From positions 248,001-312,000 of the forward strand of contig JASBNA010000040.1 in NCBI GenBank assembly GCA_038087015.1: a stretch of DNA of 64,000 nucleotides, read 5' to 3'. The position numbers and the translations under genes are program-made. This document shows positions 12,831-25,741 of this stretch, in pieces (within the stretch, counting starts at the first letter, position 1; every line of letters starts with the position of its first letter). The notes beneath the pieces were generated by a model. It was not told the origin of the DNA and did no database searches. It worked only from the letters and a program-made list of their open reading frames with translations. Source of the stretch: Cerrena zonata. Its lineage: Eukaryota; Basidiomycota; Agaricomycetes; Polyporales; Cerrenaceae.

Positions 12831-13276
12831 AGTGGTGAATCATGCACAGGGACGCACACAATCAATCGTGGAAGGAACAACCTTTACATTCCTTCTCGAA
12901 TGTCTACAAAGGACACTACCTGGTATGTATTATTGAACAAATAATTATGACATAACTACCTTCCCATTAACTTGGTGAACTCGCAACGTTCGACGCAAAA
13001 CCCCTCTCTTCAATCATATAGCATCGTCAGGGAAGTAGGACGGCAGGCAAAGAGACTGTGATTATCAAACCGTAGATCTCCTCTTTTTAGTAAAGCGAAG
13101 GGACAAACTCATGACGTTCCGACACGGTAAGTAACTAAAGGGTCCTATTTCATCGAGGCCTGACGTGGCCTCAAGGTGGACCCTGAACAATCATGGACGC
13201 GTCAGCACTTTCTCAGAATAGATAAAGGATGGCCTGAGAACCCTGGCGGAAGAGACATCCCCTCTACCCAATATCC

Positions 13277-15600
13277 ATGGCTACCCCCTCTCAACCGCAA
13301 GACTTTCAGGAGCAAGAAATACCCAACGATCGGATTGCCCGCTATGATGAATTGTAAGTCCTATATGCTCATCTTTTTGAACACAACTCTGACAAGGGCA
13401 TAACTAGCTATGACCCGTATGGCTCGAATATACATAGTCGAAGTTTCCTTTAATACTGATCATTTGAGATATAGGAGAGATGGTACGCGTATTCTCCAGA
13501 GGACCGTGAAGGTGGTTCCCGTTGAAGAACCAGTCAAAGAGGATGGAAGAGAGATCATCGTTGTCAGACGGATCTTCAAAGACAATCAACGGAAGCCTCC
13601 TATTATAAAAGTGGACATCAAGAACAGCATCCTCCTCGAGCTGTTACGCGAGTTGAACCGTGGTGTGGTCGGTGTAAATCTTCTATCCGATTCACCAACC
13701 GTAAGCTCACTGTAGTTATTATCCTTTCTTATTCTAATCGTCTTTAATCATCGTACTCTAGGTAGACCCTGAGGTCTTCCTCCATTCTCGTCACGGCATC
13801 ACTAACGCCTTATGGGAAGAGAATGAAAAACAGACACCTGACATCGAAAGAATTGAGGTACTCGACGAGGTCGTACGCTACATCAGCGACGATTTTGGAC
13901 CCACCATTATGATGTTCGAACACTACATCTCAATGAGGTACATCACGTTCGAGCTCTTGGAGCTACTCTTCCCTCCGAACAGCCTCATCTACCAATATGA
14001 TCCTCTCACTGAGCAAGACCAAATTCTCCTTGCTCGAACTACCTCATATCGAGAGGGCTTCGACTCTCCTTGCTTTAAAATCCATTGTGACATAGTCACA
14101 TCTGACGGAGAGAAGTTCGGACTTGCTACGGTCAGTATAGTAATACGCGAATTCGAAGGCGTTTCCAAAATAGAAGACTTGGATACGTATCCTTTCCATT
14201 ATCATGCGGATTACCCGAGACTGCGTGAGCGCATTATCGGACGAGGAATACGATACGCCACTATGACGGGATACCACTATGGTCAAATCTCCGGTCAGGC
14301 TATACGAGAAACTGCCAATGAACGTGTCGAGAGATTCCATGTACGTCTCCCTTTAGCTTTGCAGTCTCTGTCATAAGAATTTATTAGCTATTTACACAGG
14401 TTAACGGACGCGTCGTCATTGATCCTGTAGCTTTCCGCCTTTTCCAACCTGATTGCAGCTTCAATACCCATGTCCACCAGGCATTACCGCGAGGTAATTT
14501 AACCGAGGAGCAACTCTTAATATGCAATCCTGTCTTGTATGGATTCTCATTGAGCACTAAGACATGGGGTATGTCTACATCATCGTGCCTGTAGACATAG
14601 GATTAACTCAGATTTTCAGGTGGTTTCGCAATGGACCGTTTAACGGAGATCGACTGGTCCAGCGATGCATTCGACCTATTAGTACTCGGTGAGAAGCAGA
14701 AGCAACTTATCCGTGCGATCGTAAAGCAGCACCCACGACGAGAGTCGTTTGATGATATCATTGCTGGTAAAGGCAAGGGACTTGTCGGTCTATTCTGCGG
14801 ACGTCCCGGGTGTGGGAAGACCTTAACTGCAGAGGCCGTTGCGGACCTGTACCGGGTGCCGCTTTATGTTGTCACCGCCGGCGAACTAGGTGTCAAACCA
14901 GACAGGGTGGACCGGAAACTCACAGACATCTTTGAGGTAGCGCGAATGTGGAACGCAGTCGTCCTGCTTGACGAAGCGGAGGTATTCTTGCAACAGCGGA
15001 ATGCGTCTGACATTAAAAGGAATGCCTTGGTCACGATATTCCTGCGTCAGTTGGAGTATTACCAAGGTATATTGATTTTGACAACCAATATGCTCGAGCA
15101 ATGTGATGCAGCGTTAGAAAGTGAGTGTTTTTATTTTTTCTCCTAATATATACGTCTCTGACGAAGTTCAATAGGTCGAATCCATTTCTCGATTCATTAT
15201 CCTGATCTGGACTATGACTCTCGAAAGAAGATCTGGCAGACTTTCTTGAAGAAAGTGTTAGGCCCCGAGGGAGAGTTCAACAAAGACGACTTACACCGAT
15301 TAGCCGAGTATACAATGAACGGACGACAGGTTCGTTGATCACCTACATCCCTACGATTACTCATGGTCAACGTTCTCCACCTTTCAATAGATCAAGAACA
15401 CTGTGAGTAGCGCGCAGTGTATTGCGATGGATGAGGGCATTCCCCTTTCCATGAAGCACATTGAGAATGTTATGGACGTCGTGAGTGATTGGTATACTGC
15501 AAGAGAGAAGCTCGCAGAGCCAGCATTGTCGTGGAAGGGTGTAAAACAGCACAGCTCTGAAGGAGTGGCAGTGGGCTTGGAAGTACCGAGGGCAGATTAG
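13277..15600 (+). CDS. AAA ATPase with fungal N-terminal domain, seven exons, one apparent frameshift
   Basis: A P-loop ATPase of the fungal AAA group that carries a long uncharacterised N-terminal region (resembling DUF7025). Exons: 13277-13353, 13408-13700, 13762-14340, 14400-14568, 14620-15120, 15175-15329 and 15391-15600. Exon 5 holds Walker A (GRPGCGKT, about 14799-14822) and Walker B (VVLLDEAEVF); the sensor region is LILTTNM, and the C-terminal helical lid runs from LHRLAEYTMNGRQIKNT. The start was chosen because MATPSQPQDFQEQE splices in frame to YDPYGSNIHS. In exon 2 the frame breaks at the T run 13449-13451: HSRSFL must shift one base to continue NTDHLRYRRDGTR. Total exon length is one over a multiple of three. 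Cellular role unknown; AAA remodelling of a protein or nucleoprotein target is inferred. Confidence 0.85.
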
Positions 15601-16090
15601 ATCGCTTCAGATCACTCTCTTCGGATTGCCTTCAGGGTTGCGACGAGACGGAGATTTTCTTCTGCCTGGAATGTCCTTTCGAATTGTTCCATAATTGTAC
15701 ATACAGATTGAGTCTAACGGCTTTATAACACGAATCAAACACTGACAAGCACTGGTACGCGTGCAGAGATCTTTGGTAATAAAACGTTCAATGTTGAAGC
15801 TTGGTAGCACGAACGTTCTAATTTGCACATACACTTTCTCTACTTTTCTTTCGGTGCTAGAGGGGAACATTCTTTCTCTTTGCCTTAGACGTGCCCTCTA
15901 TTCAATGAACCTCCAACTTTTGATACTGTACTACGGTATTGTACATTTGCAACAAGAATTGTCACATCAAGAAATAAATACATCAAGATAGTAAACTGTG
16001 ATCTACGATAGATATGTAAGAACCTTGTACGTATGTTATATGTCCTTCGTTTTTGCAGGTGAATGGAATGATATCAGGAATGCTCAACAA
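15601..16090. other. Convergent intergenic spacer
   Basis: This lies between the stops of the AAA ATPase gene and the CK1-like gene, so it holds two 3' ends. It is AT-rich with AATAAA-like signals near 15776 and 15972. No gene was seen. Confidence 0.5.
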
Positions 16091-18560
16091 TCAACCTAAT
16101 GCCCTCAACTTCGAAGATAACCCCTCCAAGAACCCGAAGGCATCCTTCGTCATCGTCCTCCCATTACTCTGATCAATCACCGCTCCAAACTCCGCAACCA
16201 TCTTCGCCAACGTCTTATTATCCTTCGCCGCCCCCACCTCCCTCCTCAACGTGAACAACTTGTTCATCTTCGCCCTCCGAGCATCCTGCGCCCCCGAGCC
16301 CTCCCTGCTCTCGTTCTGGTTCTGAGTCTGCCGTGAACGTGAGGTGCGAAGAGGGACGATATAGACGGAGGGGTCTGCGAGTTGTTTGTATACCGCATCG
16401 AGGACTTTGAATCCTTCCTTTGTTAGAGTCCGGGATCGACTTGATTGGAGGATTGTTGAAAAGTCTCGGACAACTCTGGCGAGAGCGACGTTATCAGTGA
16501 CATCCGGTATCCGCACGATCAACTTGGTTAGTTGTTCAGCTTTGGGTAACCGTGCTTCTGGACGTGCACTGTTCTCATCTCCGCTACTGATCACGATGAC
16601 CTCTTCAGAATCTTCGTAAACGGGTGGTTTAGCTTTGTGGGGAGGCTTTTCTGCTGGTATAGCAGCTTGGGGTGCTTCGTTGATATTACGTGTACCCAGA
16701 ACTGGACGGTCTGCGACGTGAAGGTTGACGAGACCATTAAGGATACGCTCGATTTCATCTGGTTTGGTTGCAGGTTTCTTGGCAGGTTGAGGAGCTTCGA
16801 CTCGTACAGTCGGCTAGTGGTTGCAATAAATGACAAATCAGTATCATCATCATTATGACGAAAGATAACAAGAATACGAACCAGAGGATTAGGCGGTGGC
16901 CAAACAAGCCCATCGCTATCCGGGAACCCACTCTCCACAGCCAAATCTGCAAACTCGTCAATCCACATCCGATAATCTGGCATCTCCGCAAACTTCAGTC
17001 TTCGGCAATACCTCAAGAAATCTTCGAATTGGGGTGGGAGGCCACGGCATAGGTCTTCTGGTCTTGCGTAACGTTTTTCTCGTATGAGACGGTCATGCGC
17101 GGCATCAGGTTTTAGGTACACCGTTTCGTGTCCAGGAGAGTCCGTTGGGCGTGAGGAGGTGGATGAGCATGAGGGCGACAGCTTCGAGGTCGTCTCGACG
17201 TGATGGAACTAGAATTACGATTATTGGTGTTGACCCTGGATGGATTTTGGATGGTTCATAGTAAACGTACCTCGTCCTCGACAGTGTACACCGACACTAC
17301 TGAACCAATAGTTACCTATAAAATCACGCTTTGCTTTACTATCGGGTATATGTCGGCCTGTCACCGAGTCGATGTAGCGTTTCGAGAAACCAAAATCGAT
17401 CATGTAGATGATTTGTTCGTGTGGTGTCAAACCAACGACACAGTTCCCCAGTTGGATGTCACGATGGAGGATCCCTCGACTGTGCATGAATTCTAATCTT
17501 TCAATCTGAAAAAATCAACATGATTTGTCAGGGGGATATCCTTCATCAAATCGGAGATACAATCGCGTACTAACCACTTGTTGAGCAATACACAATACAC
17601 TCCTCAGATCCATCACATTTCTCCCACTCTTCCGGTACAATGAGTCCAAACTGGACCCCAGTAAATCAATTACGAGGTAATCCCAGTTTCCCTCAATGCC
17701 TGATTGCCATAATGTCGGCATACCAAGTCCTCCTTGTAAGTCAGGGTAGAAACCGCGTTCGTAACGATTTGTAGGACATTCGTGGTCTACGCGTTGGAGT
17801 TTGAGGGCGACGATTTGACCGGAGTGGACATTATGCGCCTTGTAGATCGAGCCTGATTTATGGTGAGAGGGTCAGCCGTGTTTTAGCTATGCTGTATCGA
17901 GCGTTAAAGGATCCTTTCAAGAATGATACACTGGTGAGTCCATGATGTGTTTTGTAGCAACGGGTACTCTGACTCTTCCTGAATTTGACCTTTGATATGG
18001 CTAAAATTCAGAAACGCAGAGATACAATTTAGAGAGAAAAAACATTATGCGAACTAAGTTCCAGGAAGATTGGACTTCGTTGGACTTTGCGGCTAAACGC
18101 CAAATTTACGTATTCTGCCAACGCGAATCGACCGAACAGAACCCTCGTGCTTTGAAAGCACAATGAGGTGTCCATGTGTACAGAGGGATCGTACCACACA
18201 TCTGGGCGTTCGTAGATGGTGCGTATGCGTCGTTGACCTGACTCATAGTCCGGAGGCCAAATTTTGCGGATGAAGGTTCAGGTTTGAGGTATTAGAGAGG
18301 TTCGCTGTCTAGACATTACGAACGTCCTACTGGCAGATTTGCCAGAGCAACCCCTTGGGTCTAAAGCTTGAACCAAGCGCCAATGCGTTTTTACAAAGAT
18401 CGTACTTCGTTCATTTCCAGAAGACAAGATGGAACCAAAGTCACAATAACCTTCAAACCCCAGACTAGTTGATGTGCATGTACTCACCCGAATAGCCGGA
18501 TCCTAGACAATCACCAAGCCACCAGTTGCCTATCCTCTGGGGAACCTGATTTGGCGGCAT
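16091..18560 (-). CDS. CK1-like protein kinase, fungal subgroup, one apparent frameshift
   Basis: A casein-kinase-1-family protein. Exons on the minus strand: 18560-18488, 17852-17575, 17505-17271, 17208-16882 and 16813-16091. The glycine loop GDCLGSGYSG crosses the first splice. VALKLQ supplies the ATP-binding lysine, LVIDLLGSSLDSL is the CK1 hinge, and IDFGFS is the DFG segment. The catalytic loop reads HRDIQLGN instead of HRDIKPDN, so the usual lysine is Gln. After the kinase domain, about 240 residues form a basic, Ser-rich tail with two related helical blocks (TLTKEGFKVLDAVYKQL and TMTKDAFGFLEGLSSKL). The frame breaks by one extra base near 17107-17113: after NGVPK the next codons DAAHDR are one base over, and exon length agrees (1636 nt). 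The first intron, 635 nt, is over ten times the local norm. Confidence 0.85.
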
Positions 18561-20435
18561 ATGATGAAATTAGACAGCGAGTATCCAGTAGGTTTTGCAG
18601 AGTGATCGGTGAGAGGTATAAGGTTGTCGATTACGAGTATACAGTATGTGAAGCTCAGTGATATTTCTGCAAGTTTTTATGGCGAAGTTCGTAGAGCGTA
18701 ATTTGTGTCGAGCCGCAGTGAAGCTCAAGACATATAATGTGTTTTAAGCGAGTTTGTTTAGAAAGCGTAGGCCAGTAAAGCAGTATGGGATGGCGAGAAT
18801 CAAGTGAACATGCACCAAACACGACGGCCACTACAGCAAGCGTCCCAAAGCCAACGCGGTTCAAGTCTCTGTCACGTGCAAGTCTCGTGGTCGCGTGTTA
18901 GAGGGCAAACTCCGCTATCCATTAACGGCCACTTTTCACTTCATCCTCCACCTTCAAAACATACTAAGATATGCTCATACCTCTCATAACACATGCCTGA
19001 AGCTTGTATCTGCTGCATATCTAATAAACAGATACGCATGGTTCCTGGTTCTTCTTAATTCCGACGATCTTAATACATGTCTGTCTGTCAAGCAACTGCG
19101 GCTCCCGGCCTTTCATTCTATGACTGAATGTTTTTTCAGATTGTCGTCGAGCACAGTGGCTTTCACCCTATTCTTATCTCATTTTGTCTTTGAAATAATG
19201 TGAAGTTTTTTTCTGAGTTGATATTGCCTTGTTCTAGAAATCTCTGGCGCCACGGTCGAATCGCGCACTTCTGCTGTTATGGATGTATCTCGACACGAAC
19301 GTACCAAGTCGACGTCAGATGATGATATTCCTCATTTACTCCAGCTCACAAGGACAGTGGCAAGCTCCGCCCTTGATACGTGCACAACTCATCCTGAAGG
19401 TCGTTTGGACCTTGGACAACTGCAAAACGAGGTGCCAAGATACGCTCATGGGGTAGTCAAACTGTCGTCTTAGGCATAACACAAACCACAGATGTGATCC
19501 TTGCCATTCAAGCATGCACCACAGTACATACAACAGAATGTTCATGCAGGTTCATGCATCCTGCATTCATGTCTTGTCAGTCGCGTGGTCGTGTTTACCG
19601 AAGCGCTCGGCTGAGCCGCCGCAGCATCGATGGGAGGAGGAACCAAATGCGGATGACGGGCTTGTTCTTGACCATGACTTCCGTCATGACCACGGTAAGC
19701 CTCCAGCTGATATGTCACCTTCTCACCATTTGCGCCCATTTGCAGTGGCGGATGTCGCATGATTAACCCCAGCCTCCATAGTGACGGAAGCATTCAAGCA
19801 CACTCTCCTAGTTCCCTTGTGCAGCGTCCAATTGTATGTGTCTTGTGTCTTCCTACGAAAAAAATACACACTGCTATGAATAAACTTTCCTCGGAGTTTC
19901 TCATCTATCTCATTCACATCTTCTTCCGCTATGAGAAACACGGCTCGAAACGGCATTCTATCTCTCGTCTGTCTGTTCGCCGGATACATCTCTTCGTGTT
20001 TTCCCGAGCTCACCGTGACTTCCATATCTCCCCGCGAGCTGTTTTTGTGTTCCTCACGCTTCAACATTCCACTCGAACCGTCAAACGGTACCGAATCCCA
20101 ATGATCGTCACTTTTATTTCTCGTGCTCATGACCAATGCACAATATGGCATGACAGGGTCCTGTGCTCTTCCCTCCTCATCTCCGGTTTCGTTTACATGT
20201 CTCTCCTTCATTCCTTTATACACTTCTGTGCCTTAAATCTTGTCCTACGAATCGAATCAGGAATTCTAGGCCACTCAGGGATCGATGAAATGCATGATTG
20301 ATTCAGAATCAACCAGAGGAGCTGACCTGTCCACCATATGGAACATTCTCCGGCAATGCTTGGGGGGCTGACCTAGGGGCTGACTGTTCAAAATACTCCT
20401 TTCCCCCGTATGTCATTATTTGATTTCGTGTCCGA
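18561..20435. other. Intergenic; overlapping open frames on both strands
   Basis: The longest are 19723-20223 (minus) and 19759-20301 (plus), which cover the same DNA, so at most one could be real. The plus frame contains LSSEFLIYLIHIFF, faintly like an F-box start, but nothing after it supports this. Nothing here can be called a gene. The last part is the GH30 promoter. Confidence 0.35.
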
Positions 20436-20442
20436 TATAAAG
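20436..20442 (+). promoter_or_regulatory. TATA box of the GH30 gene
   Basis: TATAAAG sits 123 bp upstream of the ATG at 20565, in a pyrimidine-rich leader typical of fungal promoters. Confidence 0.5.
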
Positions 20443-20564
20443 CCCCCTTCGTTACCGAGTAGCTATCCCAGTAGACTCTTCCAGAGCCTCTCTACATAAC
20501 TTCGTCTTCTCTCTCCTTACTCTAACCACGACTGGTCGTGCGTCTTTAACTTCACTCTTTAACC

Positions 20565-23472
20565 ATGCGCGTGTTATACGTGTTTTCACTGTCTACCCTC
20601 GCCTCGCCCATCGTGGCACAACAGATCTGGGATGTTGTAAGCCTCATTGCTCCCTGAACCCTAACGTGCATCTCATCTTACAACCTCCGTATTGAACCTT
20701 CGTGTAGTGGTCGACGACGTGGGATAGGTCAAAACTCTTCACCTATGATAACCTTGGTCCCAATCCTATCAACTTCGTAACTCCCGGTCCTATTGGTTCC
20801 GCTGACATCGTCGTCAACGATGCTCAACAGTTTCAGAGCGTCCTTGGGTTCGGCGGTAGTCTAAGTAAGCCTCATTGTACTCCACCTCCGTGAATCATGT
20901 GCTGACCCCGAAAACGCTTTCTTCTCACAGCGGATTCTTCCGCTAAGCTTCTGAACAATTTAAAGGTAAATTTCCTTCTCATCGCTTGTTGTCGATCTGT
21001 TCGCCGTCGTTGGTTGCTGTGACTGACCTATCACCCTTATACAGAATTCCAATTCAGGGACTTACAATACACTGCTACGATACCTATTTGACCGTACGTC
21101 CATACCATTTTCACATACCCTTGAAAGTATTCACTAAAACTGTGTTTGTTTCACATAGCTACTGACGGAGCCAACGCGGCCGGACTCTCTTACTTGCGAG
21201 TCCCCCTCGGTGCATCAGACTTCTCTGACACAGGTACATATTCCATTTGATTTGATTTTGCAAATGCGATTTGAATTAGCTGACCGATGTCATGTCTGAC
21301 ATACAGCCTATACCTATGACGACGCTTCCGGTGATACCTCGCTAAGCCAGTTCAATATCAACAAGACTCCGGCATATGTATTTTCAGTTATTAACGATAT
21401 TCGCGCTATCAACCCGTATCTGAAAATACATGTCCTCCCATGGTCACCGGTGAGTACCTTCCTCCTTTTACCTCTTCCTCTGAAAGCTTAACTCGCTTCC
21501 AATAGCCCGGTTGGATGAAGGACAGTAACAGCATCAACGGAGGGAACTTTTTGGCGCAGTTCACAAATAACAGTAAGTATTTTTGGTTTTTCTGGATCCG
21601 AAACCGTGTCTGATACCTGCATTTTGGAATAGTGGCGCAATACCTTCTCAAGGCCGTGCAGGGGTTCCAGAGTAAAGGTATCCCCATCTACGCAATCGGT
21701 ATCCAGGTACGTCATTTCCTCCGTCCTCATTTTATCCCCCTTTTCCTGTCTTCCATTCAATTGTTACTATTTTTTGCTCCTCAATCATTCCTCTTCTTCT
21801 CCATCCCGTTTTCGTGCGCGATTCGCGGACCCGCCTCTGAATATCTCCGTCACTGGGTCTTAACATAGAACTAATAAACTCCGTTATCTCTAGAACGAAC
21901 CTCAAAATAGCAACCCAAGTTACCCAACGGCTAAATTTAGCGCATCACAGGAGGCACAGGTTGGGTTGGCTCTGAGGACGCTGTTGAACAATAATGGTTT
22001 CTCGAGCACGAAAATCATTGCGTACGACCATAACTGGGATGGTGCTGGAGGTTATGCTACTCAAGTGGTATGTTTCTGTTGTTATTTCACTTTCCTCGCC
22101 CGGTTTAATGTACTCCCGTAGATGCAACAGGCCTCGAGTGCTTTTGCTGGTGTGTCATTCCACTGTTACGGTGGTAGTGTTAGCAACCAAGATACCTTCC
22201 ACAATGCGTTCCCGGACAAGGAGATTTACTTCACCGAATGCTCAGGCACTATGGGCTCCGACTGGTGGAGTGACATCAAGTGGAACATGGATAATATGTA
22301 AGTTCACCCAATCCACCTACGTCCGTTTTCTGATCGCTAACGCAAAAAACACAGCTACATTGGTGCCATTCAACACAATTCGCGTACCGCTTTGGAGTGG
22401 AATATCGCCCTCGATGGAAACGGCCAACCCGAGCTTCCTTCGTCTAACAGTTGCGCCAGTCCACCTTGCCGTGGTATTGTTACCATTAGTGGAAACAGCT
22501 ACACTCCTAACCAAGAATGTACGTCTCTCCCCTCTCGCTTTTAGTCTCCCTTCTTGCCTATTCTCCCCCTCTTAACATCCCCTCACTTTCTCATGTCACG
22601 TTCACATTCTTCTCTTTCTCCCGTGTCTTTTTACTGTCATCACCATCATCACCATCACCATTTCCTCCACTTTGATATATCCACGAAAGCGAAATGAACT
22701 CACACATGAACGTTTACTCCCATTTCCAGTCTACTCAATGGCTCAAGCTTCCAAGGCAATCCTTCCTCGTGATAAGAACGGCCCGTTCGGAACCCGTATT
22801 GGTGTTACCGTAGGAGGAACTCTCTCCTGGGCTCTTCGAGTGAACGCATTTGTCACTGGTCGTGTGAGCTCTACCGACTGGCTACGATACAGTATCGTCG
22901 TTCTCAATTGGTATGTTTGCTTCTTTGAACTGCGGAGAAGAGAAGCACTAATCAATCCGTATTAGGGACGATTCAGCGGACACAACTTGGAACCCCGTAC
23001 CTGTGAAGGCTACCATTGAGTTCAGAGGCATGCAGGTAAAGATATATCTGACTCCTATCTCCGAAGATATGTTTCTCATCTTATGACTTAGGCGGCATAC
23101 ACTTTCCCAGTTGGTGTGACCACACTCTGGTGGTACGCTCCCAAGACCTCCAGTCTGCAAGCCAACAAATTTGTTAATGGCATCAACGTCACGTCCTCCA
23201 CCGATGATACACCCACAGTGCAGAACGTCACTGTCAGCGGAACGACTGTCACCCCTGGCCAAGGTGTCTCAGACCAGTTCAACGCCACGAGTGCCTTCGC
23301 TTCATTCACACCCACCGCCACATTCCAGTCTAGCCTTCTATTCACTTCCATGCCATCTGTACCCACAGTGACGGAGAGTGCGAGTGCCACTGTCTCAGCT
23401 GCGCCTCAGCAGTCTGATTCAGACAACGAGAGGAGATCTCTCATGTTCCGCCTACAACGTCCTGCTTACTAG
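20565..23472 (+). CDS. Secreted GH30 glycoside hydrolase (endo-beta-1,6-glucanase type), 14 exons
   Basis: A glycoside hydrolase family 30 enzyme, likely an extracellular beta-1,6-glucanase acting on fungal cell-wall glucan. It starts with a signal peptide (MRVLYVFSLSTLASPIVAQQ). The GH30 core follows: LGFGGSLTDSSAKLL, LSYLRVPLGASDFS, LPWSPPGWMKDS, then GIQNEP carrying the acid/base Glu (just after 21894) and IYFTECSGTMGSDWW carrying the nucleophile Glu (about 22230). The C-terminal beta domain is visible as IVVLNWDDSADTTWNPV and YTFPVGVTTLWWYAP. A Ser/Thr-rich tail of about 60 residues ends at TAG 23470-23472; it could be glycosylated, and no GPI signal is obvious. All 13 splice junctions that I read keep frame. 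One intron near 22515-22728 is about 210 nt, the others are 50-100. Confidence 0.92.
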
Positions 23473-23832
23473 AACAACACGACATGACACGACACGACAA
23501 CTATATCGGAAAGAGGTTAAGTTAACTCATTATGTGGCGTTTTCCTCATTCTTTCTCTTCATTTACGACTCCAAGGGCTTATTTTGGTTATATGTCGACT
23601 TGTACCAATAGCTTTTTCACGTATTTCATGACCTTCCGTGACGACCAATTACGAATCCGTGTTTCATTATTTCCCATATTCATAACTACCTCTCAGGTTT
23701 AGATGGTTAGTATTCGATGTATTATTAGTCTGATGTACACCCTCCACCGTTATCACGAATATACATGTCAGTCGTGCACGCTACTGAGGCGTAGATGGGA
23801 ATTAGTTTAATGTAAAGGGGTGTAAGTAGTCC
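23473..23832. other. Convergent 3' spacer
   Basis: This spacer lies between the GH30 stop and the end of the first oxygenase. A tandem ACGACA-type run (ACACGACATGACACGACACGACA) follows the GH30 stop codon. No gene was seen. Confidence 0.5.
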
Positions 23833-25308
23833 TCATTTCTCTTGCTTGATGAGTTCCTTCAGAGAATCTATCCACTTGGGATTATTCCTGGCTCCATACG
23901 GCCCTACCTCCACAATCAGGCATACATAGCCATAAACCTGTGTCAATGCTGGTTCATTTCCGTAGACTGCCGCAACCTTATGGGAGATGTATCACGACGT
24001 TCGTCATCTTTAACAACCCATTTAACCCAAATATCCGCCGGTTTGCCTGTGCTGTCCCTTATCTTGTCCCTGGCAAGGCGAAGAGTTCGAAGAACCCGAT
24101 TTTCGTCGTTGACATGGTATTCCTGTGACTCAAGAAATTCGGCTAGGCAGAAATCGTCTTCCCAATGTGCGCCCTCCAACTGATAGATCTTGGGTGCTAG
24201 AACGTCATGGGAGGCTCTGTCTGGACTTCTATAGAGTACCCGCAGTGAGGCACGCAAAGACATATCCTCACATACTGATAACAAAAGATCGTCGCTCCCC
24301 TTAAGGTCCTCCATAAGGTCCCGCAAGTCGGTTTTCTGGTCCATTCCATACTTGCGTTGCAATGCGAAAGCGAGATAACCTCCGTTGGGGAGAAGGGGGG
24401 GCTGATCGAGCATTTCCTCAAAAGTGGCTTTCAAACGATCATACCTATCATCCACAGAAGTGGGAACGTATACGATAGTGGGTGAGGTTCTGTCGTAGTA
24501 AAGGTTGTAGGTCATGGTAACGCGGTATCCGGAAGTGATGGGTAACACTTCATGTTCGACGTCTCCATAGAAGGCAATGAACCCAACACATAGATCTGGG
24601 TTCGATGCGATATCATGTGCCGAATCGATAGTCCATTCTTTGCCAGCATCGCGAAGAACGAGAGAGCCACCTTCATGAGCAGTTGGGAACACAATTACGA
24701 GAGAACCGAACATATTCCCTCCTCTGGGGGTATCAACGTGTGGTTTGAAGAACGACCCAGGTTCTAAGAGTTACGAACCAATCAGTAGAAATTCATAATC
24801 AATGGGACGACGAGTATTGACCGTAGACATTCAGTTTGTGTCTCACATAGTGAATAGCGACACCTTGCTTTCGATCAGGTATAAACTCTTCATGAAGCAA
24901 GCGGTTGAGACTAGCCACGTCGAACAGTGAGGAAAACTGGAGCGGATCCAGTTTTTTCGACTTCCGATATTGTTCATCGAGAACAGACTCCTGATTGACA
25001 CCAAAGGTTGCTGGATCGCATGCTCGTACTAACCGTTCCAATTGTTCCGGAGATGCATCATCGAGACAGATTCGACTGACCTCATGGAATGAAAACGTGG
25101 AGTTTCAGGATAAATTGGAGAGCTCTGCTTACCCAGCGGAGTTCTCATCTCTTCCGTAGAAGATAATTAATTGGTCCTTGTTCACGGTCATAGTGCCACT
25201 GCAGTAGGGTTTCCTACTCTTTAGGATGTTCTCCAGACGTTTGAATACCTCTCGTTCTGACTTCCTTGCATTAGAGGGGACAGGAACCGACATATTAGAA
25301 CCCGACAT
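23833..25308 (-). CDS. 2OG-Fe(II) oxygenase-like protein, copy 1, with C-terminal frameshift
   Basis: A member of the basidiomycete 2-oxoglutarate/Fe(II) oxygenase-like family, in tandem with copy 2. It starts MSGSNMSVPVPSN at 25308, and KPYCSGTMTVNKDQLIIFYG is shared with copy 2. The iron-binding motif is intact: FKPHVDTPRGGNMFGSL has His-x-Asp, then FPTAHEGGSLVLR, then the distal His in VEHEVLPITSGYRVTMTYNLY, whose Arg should bind 2-oxoglutarate. The frame breaks at the G run 23982-23984. It reads to a stop at 23943-23945, but one base over the C-terminus continues as VYGNEPALTQVYGY and CLIVEVGPYG to TGA at 23833-23835, matching copy 2. A one-base deletion explains this. Substrate unknown. 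Confidence 0.8.
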
Positions 25309-25741
25309 AGTGTTAGACGTTGGTTAGATGTAGAGAAGATGCCAGCACAGTACCAGCGACACACTTGCCTCGTGGGTACAGCACGCGTCAGACGTAATGA
25401 TAGTATAAAGGCGAAAAACGGAGGACTCACTTGTCAGTAATGTAAGTAGTAAGAGCGCGCCGGATATGTCGTGATAGGATGAATTATTGTATATTGTTGC
25501 TGTCCAAAATCACGAGTAGTTGGAGGCTTGGAGCGTTATTTGGGTTCGTATTCTGGACATATGTTTCTCATATTAGATGGCAAAACTGTATCGAAACTCT
25601 GAAGCTGCCAAAGATGAGAGGCTACTATATACGAGTCACGAGTTTGTGGTCCACAGCCAGTGCTACAGAAGTGTTCATCGAGGCATATGAAGGAACGGTG
25701 GCATGCTACGTAGGAATGACGCTATGACTAATTCCGGCCCG
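25309..25741. other. Promoter of copy 1 / spacer between tandem copies
   Basis: This spacer separates two same-strand paralogues. Short open frames are present but nothing is recognisable. Confidence 0.45.

Noticed and set aside
13437..13474. A 38-nt intron in the AAA ATPase gene
   Set aside because: The donor would be GTCGAA and the join does not restore the frame. A single extra T at 13449-13451 does.
18278..18487. Open frame inside the first intron of the CK1-like gene
   Set aside because: Joining it would interrupt the kinase glycine loop, which continues perfectly across the intron.
19723..20301. Long open frames on both strands
   Set aside because: They overlap completely, show no domain and have no splice partners. 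The faint F-box likeness does not extend beyond one helix.
22640..22662. CATCACCATCATCACCATCACC read as a coding His run
   Set aside because: It lies inside an intron of the GH30 gene and is a simple-sequence repeat.
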